A program made the translations under genes and the position numbers. The notes under the pieces were generated by a model. It saw only the letters and a program-made list of their open reading frames with translations, did no database searches and had not been told where the DNA came from. Positions 7,323 through 17,299 of a stretch of 64,000 nt of DNA are shown in pieces. This stretch comes from CAYNFR01 sp964616755 (GTDB lineage Bacteria; Bacteroidota; Bacteroidia; Chitinophagales; Saprospiraceae), in NCBI GenBank assembly GCA_964616755.1, contig CAZTSI010000013.1:1-64000 (forward strand), read 5' to 3'. Numbering within the stretch: the stretch's first letter is position 1; each line of letters opens with the position of its first letter.

Positions 7323-9062
7323 TTAATGCTTTTTGCGTTCAATTAACTTTCCATCCCTCAATACCATTATTCGATCAACATATTGCAGCAGATCCATATC
7401 GTGAGTAATGAGAATCAATGTCTGATCTTTAAGGGCTTGAAGGAAGCTAGGATAAAGGGTAGACTTAGTGTCTTGATCCAGCTGACTGGTGGGCTCATCA
7501 AATATTAGTACAGGAGTGCCTCTATAAATCGCTCTGGCTAGACATACGCGTTGTCGCTCACCACCACTTAGCATACTACCCATAGGTCCTACTCTTCGAA
7601 CTAAAAAGTCTTTCCTGTCTGACATTTGACCTATTCCGCTGATATGTATGGCTGATTCGAACAATGCATCGTCTTGGTTATCATCACCCCAAATGATATT
7701 TTGATGGACTGTATCGTCATACAATAAACTCTCCTGCGTGACCAAAGAAATTAATTGATTAGAAACCTGCCTCGGTGCAAAATTGTTGCCGGTTTGATCC
7801 GTCCAATGTATTGTACCTCTGTCTAAAAGGATCAATCCAAGCATGATATTGACCAAGGTCGATTTGCCTTCGCCAGACTCACCTATTATCGCAATTTTCT
7901 CCCCCTTTTTTACCATCAGCTTTGCACTGTCCAGCACTTTCTGCGCCTGAGAATATGAAAAGCTGGCATCAATAAGCTCTAAGCGTACAAAGTCAATAGG
8001 GCTTGGTGAATTATCCTCTTTATCAAATTGAGTGCTTGAAGTGTTCAATAAAATGCGCTCAAGCGAAACCACTCCACGTTGAATATTAGCATATTCACGA
8101 CTAAAATTCTTAGCGGGGGCGATTATATAATAAAACGCCAGAATAAAGGCAAAAAATGACTCAGCAGACAATGCACCATTCAACACTTCTTTTGTTCCAA
8201 AGTATAATAAAACCACGATGACAACAATACCTAAAAACTCACTCACAGGCGATGCCAAATCTCTTCTGCGAATGAACGAAATGCTTTCTATGGTAAGCTG
8301 CGAATTTACTTTGTCAAATCGTTTATCATTGTATTTTATCCAGCCATGAGCACGCTCTACGCGCATATTTATCAAGCTCTCATTGAGATATTGCAGCAAG
8401 CGGGTCATAAGTACTTGCATCTGCTGAGAAATTGACTTTAACTTATTACTCAAGGCGCCGATAATTACAGCTACAAACAGCAATAAGACAATAGCGATCC
8501 CTGTCAAACGCATGGAAAGAAAACACATGAACAAGAGACTTCCGACCATGATAATTGGTGATTTAACGCATATTTCGACAGCCTTCATCACGCCATGATC
8601 TACGTGTTCGACATCATTAGACATCAAGGTTTGCATTTCTGCACCATTCAACGTTGTATTTTCCAAATAGCTGATACGACGTGTCTTAGACCAAATGAGC
8701 TGTCGAAGACTTGCAATAATATTGTGGCGATAAACCGCTAAAATAAAATCGGATGAATAGCGAAAGAAGTTTTTGAGAAAGAAAATCACCACCACACCGA
8801 TGCACACGATCATAAGGGCAATATGGCGATCGGTCATTGCTATTAGTCGAGTGAACCCATAATTTAGATATCCTTGTAGGCCTGTAGCCTCGCTTGGCGC
8901 TTGATAATCACCTGGACTAATGCCAAATAAAATTTGGAAAAACGGAATGACCAGTGGAATGGTTAGAAGAGTAAAGACAGACGATAAAAGCTGCAAAAAT
9001 ACACCTATATACAATTTTTTTTTGCCGCTGCCCGCTCTTAAAAGCCTAAGAACGTTTTTCAT
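7323..9062 (-). CDS. ABC exporter, fused permease and ATPase
   Basis: Half-transporter of the MsbA/lipid-multidrug exporter type acting as a dimer in the inner membrane. The N-terminal 310 residues hold six likely membrane helices. The ATPase half carries Walker A GESGEGKST (about residues 388-396), signature LSGGERQRVCLARAI, Walker B VLIFDEPTSQLD and the switch His in LILITHDMD. Length 579 is normal. Its start overlaps the end of accC by 17 bases, so it is translated with the fatty-acid operon. That placement suggests, without proving, a lipid or envelope substrate. The C-terminus ends in a short basic tail. Confidence 0.88.
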   Translation of the reverse strand: MKNVLRLLRAGSGKKKLYIGVFLQLLSSVFTLLTIPLVIPFFQILFGISPGDYQAPSEATGLQGYLNYGFTRLIAMTDRHIALMIVCIGVVVIFFLKNFFRYSSDFILAVYRHNIIASLRQLIWSKTRRISYLENTTLNGAEMQTLMSNDVEHVDHGVMKAVEICVKSPIIMVGSLLFMCFLSMRLTGIAIVLLLFVAVIIGALSNKLKSISQQMQVLMTRLLQYLNESLINMRVERAHGWIKYNDKRFDKVNSQLTIESISFIRRRDLASPVSEFLGIVVIVVLLYFGTKEVLNGALSAESFFAFILAFYYIIAPAKNFSREYANIQRGVVSLERILLNTSSTQFDKEDNSPSPIDFVRLELIDASFSYSQAQKVLDSAKLMVKKGEKIAIIGESGEGKSTLVNIMLGLILLDRGTIHWTDQTGNNFAPRQVSNQLISLVTQESLLYDDTVHQNIIWGDDNQDDALFESAIHISGIGQMSDRKDFLVRRVGPMGSMLSGGERQRVCLARAIYRGTPVLIFDEPTSQLDQDTKSTLYPSFLQALKDQTLILITHDMDLLQYVDRIMVLRDGKLIERKKH

Positions 9063-10395
9063 TAATATCGAAATTGTTCATAAAGCCTGTGTGGAAATTG
9101 CCAGCTCTGAACTGTTCGTCCTTCATTAATTGCTGATGAAATGGAATGGTAGTTTTGATACCTTCAATGATAAACTCGTCTAAGGCTCTTTCCATTTTCT
9201 TAATTACTTCTTCGCGCGTCTGCGCTTTGCAAATTAGCTTGGCAATGAGCGAGTCATAAAAAGGCGGCACCGAATAGCCAGCAAAGGCGTGAGTGTCAAC
9301 GCGTACGCCATGTCCCTTCGGGCTATGAAAATGCTGGATATGCCCGGCTGACGGTCTAAATCCATTATACGGATCCTCGGCATTTATCCGACATTCCATA
9401 CAATGCATAACGGGTATATAATTAGCCCCTGAGAGCTTTACCCCAGCTGCCACTTTTATTTGCTCTTTGATCAAGTCGTGATCAATAACCTCCTCTGTTA
9501 CTGGATGTTCTACTTGTATACGCGTATTCATCTCCATGAAATAAAAATTGCGATACTTATCTACTAGAAACTCTACAGTCCCAACTCCCTCATAATTTAT
9601 GCATTTACCTGCAAGAATAGCGGCATCGCCCATATCCTTTCGCAACTGGTCAGTCATAAAGGGCGAAGGACTTTCTTCTACTAATTTTTGATGTCGGCGC
9701 TGAATAGAACAATCTCGTTCTGATAGATGCACTACTTGGCCATGCTGATCACCTATAATCTGAATTTCGATGTGTCGCGGTTCTTCGACAAACTTTTCTA
9801 TATACACTCCATCATTACCAAAGGATGCTCCCGCCTCTTTTTTGGCATTGTCCCACTGAGATTGTATTTCTGACTCATTCCAAACGATTCGCATTCCTTT
9901 GCCTCCACCACCAGCTGTTGCCTTAATGATGATTGGATATCCTATTTCTTTAGAAACTTGTTTGGCGTGATCTATATTTTTGATCAAGCCCTCAGAGCCT
10001 GGAACTACAGGCACGCCGGCTTTGATCATAGTTTCTTTGGCGGTTATTTTATCGCCCATTTTTCGTATCATCTCAGCCGATGGCCCAATAAATTTGACAT
10101 TATACTGTTGGCAGACCTCAGCGAATCCTGCATTTTCAGCTAGAAAACCATATCCAGGATGTATAGCATCAGCATTTGTAATTTCTATCGCTGCCATGAT
10201 ATTTGGAATACTCAGATAAGAAGCTGAGCTCGCGGGCGGGCCTATACATACGGCTTCATCTGCGAAGCGAACATGTAGAGAATCTCTGTCGGCTGTCGAA
10301 TATACGGCAACCGTTTTAATACCCATTTCTTTACAGGTTCTAATTACCCTCAAGGCTATTTCTCCGCGATTAGCGATTAAGATTTTTTTAAACAT
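9046..10395 (-). CDS. accC: Biotin carboxylase, acetyl-CoA carboxylase subunit
   Basis: ATP-grasp enzyme that carboxylates the biotin on AccB, first half-reaction of fatty-acid synthesis. Seen: N-terminal KKILIANRGEIALRVIRT, HPGYGFLAENAGFA, Gly-rich ATP loop KATAGGGGKGMR, RDCSIQRRHQKLVEESPSP, and MNTRIQVEHPVTEEV, which holds catalytic Asn and Arg residues. The 449-residue length matches the bacterial family. It lies 15 bases after accB and overlaps the ABC exporter by 17 bases. No accA or accD is seen in the window. Confidence 0.97.
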   Translation of the reverse strand: MFKKILIANRGEIALRVIRTCKEMGIKTVAVYSTADRDSLHVRFADEAVCIGPPASSASYLSIPNIMAAIEITNADAIHPGYGFLAENAGFAEVCQQYNVKFIGPSAEMIRKMGDKITAKETMIKAGVPVVPGSEGLIKNIDHAKQVSKEIGYPIIIKATAGGGGKGMRIVWNESEIQSQWDNAKKEAGASFGNDGVYIEKFVEEPRHIEIQIIGDQHGQVVHLSERDCSIQRRHQKLVEESPSPFMTDQLRKDMGDAAILAGKCINYEGVGTVEFLVDKYRNFYFMEMNTRIQVEHPVTEEVIDHDLIKEQIKVAAGVKLSGANYIPVMHCMECRINAEDPYNGFRPSAGHIQHFHSPKGHGVRVDTHAFAGYSVPPFYDSLIAKLICKAQTREEVIKKMERALDEFIIEGIKTTIPFHQQLMKDEQFRAGNFHTGFMNNFDINEKRS

Positions 10396-10410
10396 AACGC
10401 CTAATTAAAA

Positions 10411-10914
10411 TTACCCTTGTGGATCGATTAGAAACAAAGGTTGATCATACTCAACCGGAGAACTATCGTCAATTAATACTTTGACAATCTTTCCACTTAC
10501 CTCACTTTCAATTTCATTAAAAAGCTTCATCGCCTCAATAATACACAGTACTGAGCCTTTCGCAACTACGTCTCCCACTTGTACATAAGAAGGTTTTTCT
10601 GGTGAGCCTGATCGATAAAATGTACCTACCATAGGTGATTTGACCTTGATATAGTTATCCCCACTCTGATCGGCTTGTGGTGCAGTTGCTGGTGCAGGTG
10701 CTGCCGACTCTTGTTTGTCCGCAACTTGAAGCATTGCAGGCGCTGGAGCATAGGACGGCGCAAAACTGGCAGCTTGTGCAGAGCTCGTAATTATAGGCCC
10801 GGTGTCCTTTTCTGTCCGAATTTTGAGAATAAATTGGTCATTTTTAATTTTGACTTCCTTTAAGTCCAATTCGCTGACAAGGAGTAAGATTTCTTTTATT
10901 TCTTTGAGTGTCAT
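10411..10914 (-). CDS. accB: Biotin carboxyl carrier protein
   Basis: Carries the carboxylated biotin between AccC and the carboxyltransferase. The 167-residue protein has the usual three parts: an N-terminal helical segment (1-40), an Ala/Pro-rich linker (about 44-85) and a biotinyl domain at the C-terminus with the biotinylation motif IIEAMKLFNEIES, Lys at about 130. The SPMVGTFYRS segment opens the biotinyl domain as in other AccB proteins. It starts 3 bases after efp and is followed by accC at 15 bases, so the genes form a tight operon. Confidence 0.96.
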   Translation of the reverse strand: MTLKEIKEILLLVSELDLKEVKIKNDQFILKIRTEKDTGPIITSSAQAASFAPSYAPAPAMLQVADKQESAAPAPATAPQADQSGDNYIKVKSPMVGTFYRSGSPEKPSYVQVGDVVAKGSVLCIIEAMKLFNEIESEVSGKIVKVLIDDSSPVEYDQPLFLIDPQG

Positions 10915-10917
10915 GCT

Positions 10918-11484
10918 TTATTCTTTAACTCGTTCCAAATAAGATCCTGATTTAACGTCAATTTTGACCGAATCACCCTCATTTATAAAAATCGGCACCC
11001 TTATTTCCGTTCCGCTTTCAACGGTTGCCGGTTTTGTGACATTTGTGGCGGTATCGCCACGAACGCCTGGTTCGGTATAGGTAACCTTTAAGATTACATG
11101 TTGTGGCATTTCGGTGGTAAGAGGTATTCCCTTTTCGGTATGAAAAAGAATTTCAATTTCCATTCCTTCTGACAAAAAATGCGGACTATCTAACATATTT
11201 GCGTCTAAAGCAATTTGGTCGAAAGTTTCTGTATTCATAAAATGGTAACCCATCTCATCGTTGTAAAGATATTGATATTTACGTCTTTCTACCCTAACAT
11301 CGTTAATTTTATGTCCTGACGGAAAGGTATTATCAATCACACGCCCGGTAGTTAAGCTCTTTAATTTAGTCCGGACGAAGGCCGCCCCTTTTCCTGGCTT
11401 AACATGCAAAAACTCTACAACCGTATAGATATCATTGTTGTATTCGATGCAAAGTCCATTTTTGATTTCTGAGGTACTCGCCAT
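10918..11484 (-). CDS. efp: Elongation factor P
   Basis: Binds between the P and E sites of the ribosome and relieves stalling on polyproline stretches. The 188-residue length and the ending SYLERVKE fit the family. The tip of domain I reads VKPGKGAAFVRTK, with Lys32 at the position that is modified in enterobacteria. No epmA or epmB is visible here, so the modification state is unknown. It sits between fabH and accB, an arrangement that recurs in Bacteroidota. Confidence 0.97.
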   Translation of the reverse strand: MASTSEIKNGLCIEYNNDIYTVVEFLHVKPGKGAAFVRTKLKSLTTGRVIDNTFPSGHKINDVRVERRKYQYLYNDEMGYHFMNTETFDQIALDANMLDSPHFLSEGMEIEILFHTEKGIPLTTEMPQHVILKVTYTEPGVRGDTATNVTKPATVESGTEIRVPIFINEGDSVKIDVKSGSYLERVKE

Positions 11485-11522
11485 AATTTATTTTTGGTCT
11501 GAAATAATCGCGCAAACATACA

Positions 11523-12503
11523 TTAATAAGCCCATTTCAATAGTAACGATCCCCAAGTAAAGCCACCACCAAAAGCTGTAAGCATTATGTAGTCACCCTT
11601 ATTAAATTGATTTTCATACTCCCATAAGCATAAGGGGATCGTGCCCGCTGAGGTATTTCCATACTTTTCAATATTGATGGCCACGCGCTCAATGGGAAAC
11701 TCGAGCATATCGGCTACTGCATTGATAATGCGCAAATTAGCCTGATGAGGGACAATAAACTTGAGCTGATCAGGCGCGATATTTGTGCGATGCAAGACAT
11801 CCTTGATAGTGCCTGACATCCCCATAACGGCACGCTTGAAGACGCTCTTGCCATCTTGAAAAACCTTATCTTTCTTAGCGGCCAGTAATTCAGGCGTTAC
11901 AGGGTTTCTCGATCCTCCGGCCTCAATACGAAGATATTTAGCCCCTTCACCATCTCCTCTCAATACAGCATCCATCACACCATAGGGCTCCGCGGACGCT
12001 TCTAGCAACACTCCGCCGCCACCATCACCAAACAGTATACTTGTGGTGCGATCCTCATAATTCATATAAGAAGTCAGCTTCTCTGCCCCAATAACAATAA
12101 TCTTCTTATAACTCCCGGCTCTGATAAACTGCGTGGCGGTCCACAATGCGAACAGAAATCCACTACAAGCGGCATTTAGGTCGTAGGCAAATGCATTGGT
12201 CAAGCCAGTGGCGGTGCAGATACTGTTGGCAGAGTCAGGAATCAAATAATCAGCCGTACAAGTGGCACAAATCAGAAGATCTATCTCTAATGGATTTGTT
12301 TTCGATTTCTCTAACAAGTCCTTGACGATATGAATACCAATATCGTTTACAGCTGAATCAGACGGCATAACTCTGCGCTCTCGGATTCCGGTGCGACTAG
12401 TGATCCATTCGTCGTTGGTCTCCATAATTTTCTCCAAATCCACATTTGAGAGTATCTGATCGGGAACATATCCCGCGACAGCCGTGATAATCGCATTCTG
12501 CAT
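11523..12503 (-). CDS. fabH: Beta-ketoacyl-ACP synthase III
   Basis: Starts fatty-acid chains by condensing acyl-CoA with malonyl-ACP. The catalytic triad is visible: Cys113 in NAACSGFLFAL, His in VPHQANLRI and Asn in YGNTSAGTIPL. EWITSRTGIRERR near the N-terminus is the usual signature. The ATG at 12503 gives the family N-terminus MQNAIITAVAGYVP. The longer frame starting at 12545 would overlap the promoter element at 12543-12550, which argues for the shorter form. First gene of the fabH-efp-accB-accC-ABC operon. Confidence 0.96.
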   Translation of the reverse strand: MQNAIITAVAGYVPDQILSNVDLEKIMETNDEWITSRTGIRERRVMPSDSAVNDIGIHIVKDLLEKSKTNPLEIDLLICATCTADYLIPDSANSICTATGLTNAFAYDLNAACSGFLFALWTATQFIRAGSYKKIIVIGAEKLTSYMNYEDRTTSILFGDGGGGVLLEASAEPYGVMDAVLRGDGEGAKYLRIEAGGSRNPVTPELLAAKKDKVFQDGKSVFKRAVMGMSGTIKDVLHRTNIAPDQLKFIVPHQANLRIINAVADMLEFPIERVAINIEKYGNTSAGTIPLCLWEYENQFNKGDYIMLTAFGGGFTWGSLLLKWAY

Positions 12504-12542
12504 CCTGTAACTGTTGTATGTGGCGAAGGTATATATTCTTAA

Positions 12543-12550
12543 CAAATATA
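12543..12550 (-). promoter_or_regulatory. Promoter -7 element of the fabH operon
   Basis: TATATTTG on the minus strand matches the Bacteroidota consensus TAnnTTTG exactly and lies about 40 bases before the fabH ATG, giving a leader of about 30 bases. No clear TTTG -33 element is seen at the expected distance. Confidence 0.5.
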
Positions 12551-12707
12551 GTAGAACTACTATCCTCTAACTTCATTCCCACTTACGCTGAATGGTCGTA
12601 CGCCAATGAGGGGTAAAATACATTGGCATCAAAATTGTAATATGTCTTGTGAACTACATCAGCTGTTTACACAAACCCGTTTTTCTTAATCTGTTCAATC
12701 CAACCCT

Positions 12708-13448
12708 ATGAATCTCTATCGCATATCTACTCTAACGATAAGCCTTTGGCTTTGGAGTTTTTTTAGCCTCAGCGCTACCCCTGATTATTTCGTTGGTGAT
12801 TTTGAAAAAGCCAAAATCAAAGCCGCGCAAGAAGGGAAGTTGCTCTTACTAGACTTTTACGCATCGTGGTGCGCCCCTTGTAAATGGATGGATGAAACTA
12901 CATTTTCGGACCCTGATGTAAAAAAGCTTATCAGAGACAAGTTTATTCCGATCAAGATCAATATTGACGACTTTGATGGATATGCCCTCAAACAATTCTA
13001 TGGCGTCAAAGTATTACCGACCATTGTGGTGTTCAATCAAGATGGTAAGGTAATAGAGCGCGTTGAGAAAACGCTCTCCCCAAGTCATATGATCGATTTT
13101 TTAGATCAAAGTCTCAAAATGCATGCCCCTCTCAAGCGATCGGCCAATATGAGCCCATCTCTATCCGTCAAACAAGAATTGATGACCGATACAACGGTAC
13201 CAGTAGTCGAAAAACAAACCTTTAAACTACAATTAGGTGTTTTTCAGTCGTATCAAAACACACTCAAATATTATCATAAACTATCTGCCCTAGTCAGCGA
13301 ACCTATTGTTATACTTAATGATAACAAAGGTGAAAATGTCATCTACAGAGTAATGGTGGGCAATTTTACGGATTCGGATGAAGCAATGAGCTTTAGAAAA
13401 AAACTTAAAGACAATTTTGATATTGATAGCCACCTGTTTTCTCAATAA
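12708..13448 (+). CDS. Thioredoxin-fold protein with C-terminal SPOR domain
   Basis: Exported protein joining two known domains. Residues 1-23 form a signal peptide ending near SLSA. Residues 27-130 are a thioredoxin domain of the DUF255-like/thioredoxin_7 kind, with active site WCAPC (C55, C58) and a cis-Pro at VLPT. After a linker of about 35 residues comes a SPOR-type fold (about 171-243: KLQLGVFQSYQN to the C-terminus, including YRVMVGNFTDSDEA). SPOR domains bind denuded glycan at division septa, so a periplasmic disulfide reductase or chaperone placed at the division site is a reasonable inference. It is monocistronic and divergent from fabH. Confidence 0.82.
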   Translation: MNLYRISTLTISLWLWSFFSLSATPDYFVGDFEKAKIKAAQEGKLLLLDFYASWCAPCKWMDETTFSDPDVKKLIRDKFIPIKINIDDFDGYALKQFYGVKVLPTIVVFNQDGKVIERVEKTLSPSHMIDFLDQSLKMHAPLKRSANMSPSLSVKQELMTDTTVPVVEKQTFKLQLGVFQSYQNTLKYYHKLSALVSEPIVILNDNKGENVIYRVMVGNFTDSDEAMSFRKKLKDNFDIDSHLFSQ

Positions 13449-13644
13449 AGGACTAGCTAACGAGATATCTAACCATAAGTGTCTGATTGTCATATGTTTA
13501 TGCCTATAATGTGTCTAGGGCATTAGGGTATACTCGCAAGAGTTGAATATGATTACATCTTTGGCAATATTCACCATGCGCTCTCGTTTAAAGTTGGTAT
13601 TTTTGCACCCCTGCAATTTTACCTAAGCGAGAATAAAGCGTTAC

Positions 13645-16600
13645 ATGAAGTGTGTGTTTACCAACCGTCAGTTTTTAGTCTTTTGGCTTGTATGTGTTCA
13701 TTTGCTATGTTTTGACACGCTTAAAGCTCAGGATTGTCCTCCTAATGGGGTTCAACTAATTCTACCTGACACCCTTCGTTTTGAGACGGGAGAGAATTTT
13801 TGCGTTCCTATACGAATTACAAATTTCGAGGACATTGTCATTTTTGTCTTTGCGGTTAATTTTGATAGCCGTGTATTGCGATATCAGAATGCCAACACAA
13901 CGATAAGTGGCTTGCCAAGTTTTACGCCTTCGGATGTCATTGGTCCTTTTCCCCCCAATAATCGCGATATCATACGGGTACTTTGGTCTTCGCCCAATGT
14001 GGTCGGTGAAACCCTTGCGGATAGCACGATACTTCTAGAGCTCTGTTTCAGCGTTATAGGCACTCCTGGATCAGAATCGCCAATTTGTATAAACAGCAAT
14101 GGACTGAACAGCCCCGTAGATTTTATCAATGAAGCGAGCCAACCATTGCCTGTATGTGCACCGACCACATGTCCTGTAATTGAACCTATACCCCCCTTCA
14201 GCGCCGAACCACAAGGTTTCATTAGCAGTCAATGCGGATCAGGTGGATTACCAAATTCTGGGGTGGTTGAAATGCGCATATTTTATGGCACACCCCCTTA
14301 CACAATTACTGATGAGTTAGGTAACAGCACAACGATGGCTGCCAATGCTGTTAGATTTATTCAAACAGGACTGTCTCAAGGGCCGCATACATTTACGATT
14401 ACCGATGCCAACGGATTAATGAGCACACCTGTAGATTTTATCATTGACAATACCCCCCCCTTTTCTGTTACGTCAAGCCTTAGATTGCCCCGATGTCCTA
14501 CTGAAAACAATGGTCGTATAACCTTGTCTGTAGCTGGCGGAAGACCTTTCAGCAATAATAGCTACTTCTTCAATTGGGGGCCAGATGCATTGGGTAGAGA
14601 CCTCTTAGAGCGAACAAGTTTGCAAAATGGTATATATAATGTCATCATAGAAGATAGTTTAGGATGTAGACAGACCGAGCAGATAAACATGTTGAGAACA
14701 GAAGTAGAATTGACCAACATTATCCCTCTAGATGCCCTGTGTGATGGTCGTAATAATGGTCGAATACAAGTTTCGGCGACTGGTGGAGGCCCTTATAGCA
14801 ATGGGGGATATGATTTTTTTATCTCGGGAGTCACGAACGTTGGTAACATTGTGGCCCAAACCGCCAATAATAGACCAACGGCAACTTTTTCGATGTTGCC
14901 ACCTGGCAAGTATGTCATTTCAGCGCTAGACTCTGTTGGTCGAGGCAACTGTCCTTCAATGCATTCTGATAGTATAGAAATAGGTTTTAGCACGAATTAT
15001 AGTGCACAAATCATCTCAGGCATCCCAAACAATTGTGGCGTTGGTACTGAAAGTGCTCAGTTTACTATTGCTGCCTCCACGACTAATCCGCCATTTGAAG
15101 TGATCATTCAAAATAGTGCGGGTATGGATGTTTCTACCAGTATGGCTTCTGGGAATACCTTTACTACCGAGTGCTTGCCTTCGGGCACATATGCCATGCA
15201 ATTGACGGATGCACAAGGATGTGCGTTTGATACTTCATTCGTATTGCGAGGATGTGATTTGGTTGTAGATTCTATTTTGACAACACCATTTTGTGCTGGT
15301 GATTCATCAGGAGCGATTTTATTAATTGCGACGAGTAGCAGTATGCCCATCCGTTTTCTATGGAATACAGGTGACACAACATCTGAGCTTATCGGCCTAG
15401 CGAGTGGTACATATAGCGTGACGATAAGCGATGCTGATACTTGCGAAATTCAATTGAGTTTCGTTATTCCCGATCCACCAACGTTTACCATTAATTTTAG
15501 TGAACGAGCAATAGAGTGCCCTGGTGATATTGGCAATGTGATCGCCATACCGAACGGCGGTATTGCACCCTATGAATACGAGTGGGATCCTGATCCAACG
15601 TTCACGACCGATGCCGTACTATCAGATGTGGTGGCAGGCACCTATAATGTTACGGTCACCGATGACAATGGATGTTCGGTAGAGTCTAGCTATAGGCTCG
15701 CCGACCCTATACCGCCACAAGTCAATGTGACCAATGTTGGGGCGCCACTTTGTTTGGGGGAAAATTCAGGAAGAGCATTGATTAATGCGATTCCTAATGC
15801 TGACTACCCTGGGCCATTTGCTTATTTGTCGAGTACTGGTGCACGTTCCGATTTTGCGAATTTCGGCGTTACAAATTTCCCCTCGGGTCGAAACTGGATA
15901 ATTGTTGCGACTCAAGCCTGCGTTTTTGATACTATATTTGTTGATATACCAGTAGCCAATTCATTGCGTATTGATACTGCATTGTCTACTATATCAACGA
16001 TAGAGTGCTTTGGCGGTGCAGGATTGCAAGGTGCAACGGCTAACCTAAGAGCACTTGGCGGCACTAATATAAACTTTCAGTGGCCCGATGGTGATGTTAC
16101 TAATGTAAAATTAGGATTGTCCGCTGGTACTTATGTCATAACCTTGACTTCGCCCAATTGTAGTGCCATAGACTCAATTACCATTGATCAACCAGATAGC
16201 ATTTCTATCCTGTTGGACAGCCTCAATAGTACTTTCCCTGCATGTGGAGGGGCCTCAACGGCTGACCTCTCTTTATTGGTAAGTGGCGGCACAACAGTAG
16301 GGAATATGTATACCATTTCGTGGACGGATTCGTCGAATACGGTCGTAGGGATGGGCAATGTCTTAAGTGGAGTTAACGTAGGTAGATATACAGCAATGGT
16401 GCGAGATGATAATAATTGCGTCGACGAACTTCAAGTCATTGTCCCAGATGCACCATTGGTCTTTGGAGTTTTGGGTGAGATAACCCAACCCTTGTGTATT
16501 GGAGATCAAGGAGTGATCCGAATCGACAGCGCCTATGGAGGCGAAGGTAATTATCGCTATCAAGTGAATACCCTACCTGCTTTACCCATTAGCGCTCCCT

Positions 16601-17244
16601 TTAATGTGATCCCAGGCATGTACACTATACGAATATTTGACTTGGTAGGCTGTTCATGGGATACTACAGTTACAATTATATCGCCTTCGCCGTTAGAAGT
16701 CAATGCAGGTGCAGATACAGAAGTAGAGTTAGGAACAGCAGCAACACTCGTTGCGAGTATTACAAATACGAATCCTGTGGAATCCATCAATTGGGATCCT
16801 GTCGGCGGATTTAATTGTTTAACGGCCAATTGTTCGAGCATAGCTGCGCTGCCGATAAGAGATCAGTTATACACCGTCACTGTCACTGATGTCAACGGGT
16901 GTATTGCCGAAGACGATGTGCTTGTGTCCGTGGTGCAAAGTCGTAATGTGTATACCCCCAATGTATTCGCCCCAAGATCTGCAGATCCAAACAATCGTTT
17001 TTTCAGAGTTTATACGGGCACAGGTGTTGAGACAATCGATTTTCTGCGCATTTATGACAGATGGGGCAATCTTGTTCATGAAGAGCTAAATCTATTCCCG
17101 AGCCCTCAAGGTACGGGAGTGTGGAATGGCGAAATGAACAACCAAGAATTACCGTCAGGCGTTTATGTTTATGTGGTTCAAGTCAGATACTTAGGTGAGG
17201 AAATCCCTGAAGTACGAAAGGGGGATATTACTCTACTTCGGTAA
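13645..17244 (+). CDS. Large T9SS cargo with SprB-like repeats and CHU_C domain
   Basis: 1199-residue secreted surface protein. A signal peptide ends at about residue 29 (LKAQ). Residues 30-165 look like a cohesin-type beta sandwich (VQLILPDTLRFETG, PIRITNF). They are followed by about ten SprB-like repeats, each opening with a Cys and usually closing with a form of LxxGTYxVTxxDxxxC. The last 100 residues are a gliding-motility-associated (CHU_C, T9SS type B) domain: VYTPNVFAP, IYDRWGNLV, WNG, LPSGVYVYVV and the end KGDITLLR. Type B domains send proteins through the T9SS and often attach them to the surface via a PorP/SprF-like partner. Adhesion or motility is likely. No PorP-like gene is adjacent. 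Confidence 0.9.
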   Translation: MKCVFTNRQFLVFWLVCVHLLCFDTLKAQDCPPNGVQLILPDTLRFETGENFCVPIRITNFEDIVIFVFAVNFDSRVLRYQNANTTISGLPSFTPSDVIGPFPPNNRDIIRVLWSSPNVVGETLADSTILLELCFSVIGTPGSESPICINSNGLNSPVDFINEASQPLPVCAPTTCPVIEPIPPFSAEPQGFISSQCGSGGLPNSGVVEMRIFYGTPPYTITDELGNSTTMAANAVRFIQTGLSQGPHTFTITDANGLMSTPVDFIIDNTPPFSVTSSLRLPRCPTENNGRITLSVAGGRPFSNNSYFFNWGPDALGRDLLERTSLQNGIYNVIIEDSLGCRQTEQINMLRTEVELTNIIPLDALCDGRNNGRIQVSATGGGPYSNGGYDFFISGVTNVGNIVAQTANNRPTATFSMLPPGKYVISALDSVGRGNCPSMHSDSIEIGFSTNYSAQIISGIPNNCGVGTESAQFTIAASTTNPPFEVIIQNSAGMDVSTSMASGNTFTTECLPSGTYAMQLTDAQGCAFDTSFVLRGCDLVVDSILTTPFCAGDSSGAILLIATSSSMPIRFLWNTGDTTSELIGLASGTYSVTISDADTCEIQLSFVIPDPPTFTINFSERAIECPGDIGNVIAIPNGGIAPYEYEWDPDPTFTTDAVLSDVVAGTYNVTVTDDNGCSVESSYRLADPIPPQVNVTNVGAPLCLGENSGRALINAIPNADYPGPFAYLSSTGARSDFANFGVTNFPSGRNWIIVATQACVFDTIFVDIPVANSLRIDTALSTISTIECFGGAGLQGATANLRALGGTNINFQWPDGDVTNVKLGLSAGTYVITLTSPNCSAIDSITIDQPDSISILLDSLNSTFPACGGASTADLSLLVSGGTTVGNMYTISWTDSSNTVVGMGNVLSGVNVGRYTAMVRDDNNCVDELQVIVPDAPLVFGVLGEITQPLCIGDQGVIRIDSAYGGEGNYRYQVNTLPALPISAPFNVIPGMYTIRIFDLVGCSWDTTVTIISPSPLEVNAGADTEVELGTAATLVASITNTNPVESINWDPVGGFNCLTANCSSIAALPIRDQLYTVTVTDVNGCIAEDDVLVSVVQSRNVYTPNVFAPRSADPNNRFFRVYTGTGVETIDFLRIYDRWGNLVHEELNLFPSPQGTGVWNGEMNNQELPSGVYVYVVQVRYLGEEIPEVRKGDITLLR

Positions 17245-17299
17245 GACATATCGAACTACGCTAAAAGTTATACAAAAACACTTGCTAAGGATTTTGTGA

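Noticed and set aside
14732..17089. Many short ORFs inside the large CHU_C gene
   Set aside because: They are other-frame shadows of the SprB-like repeats.
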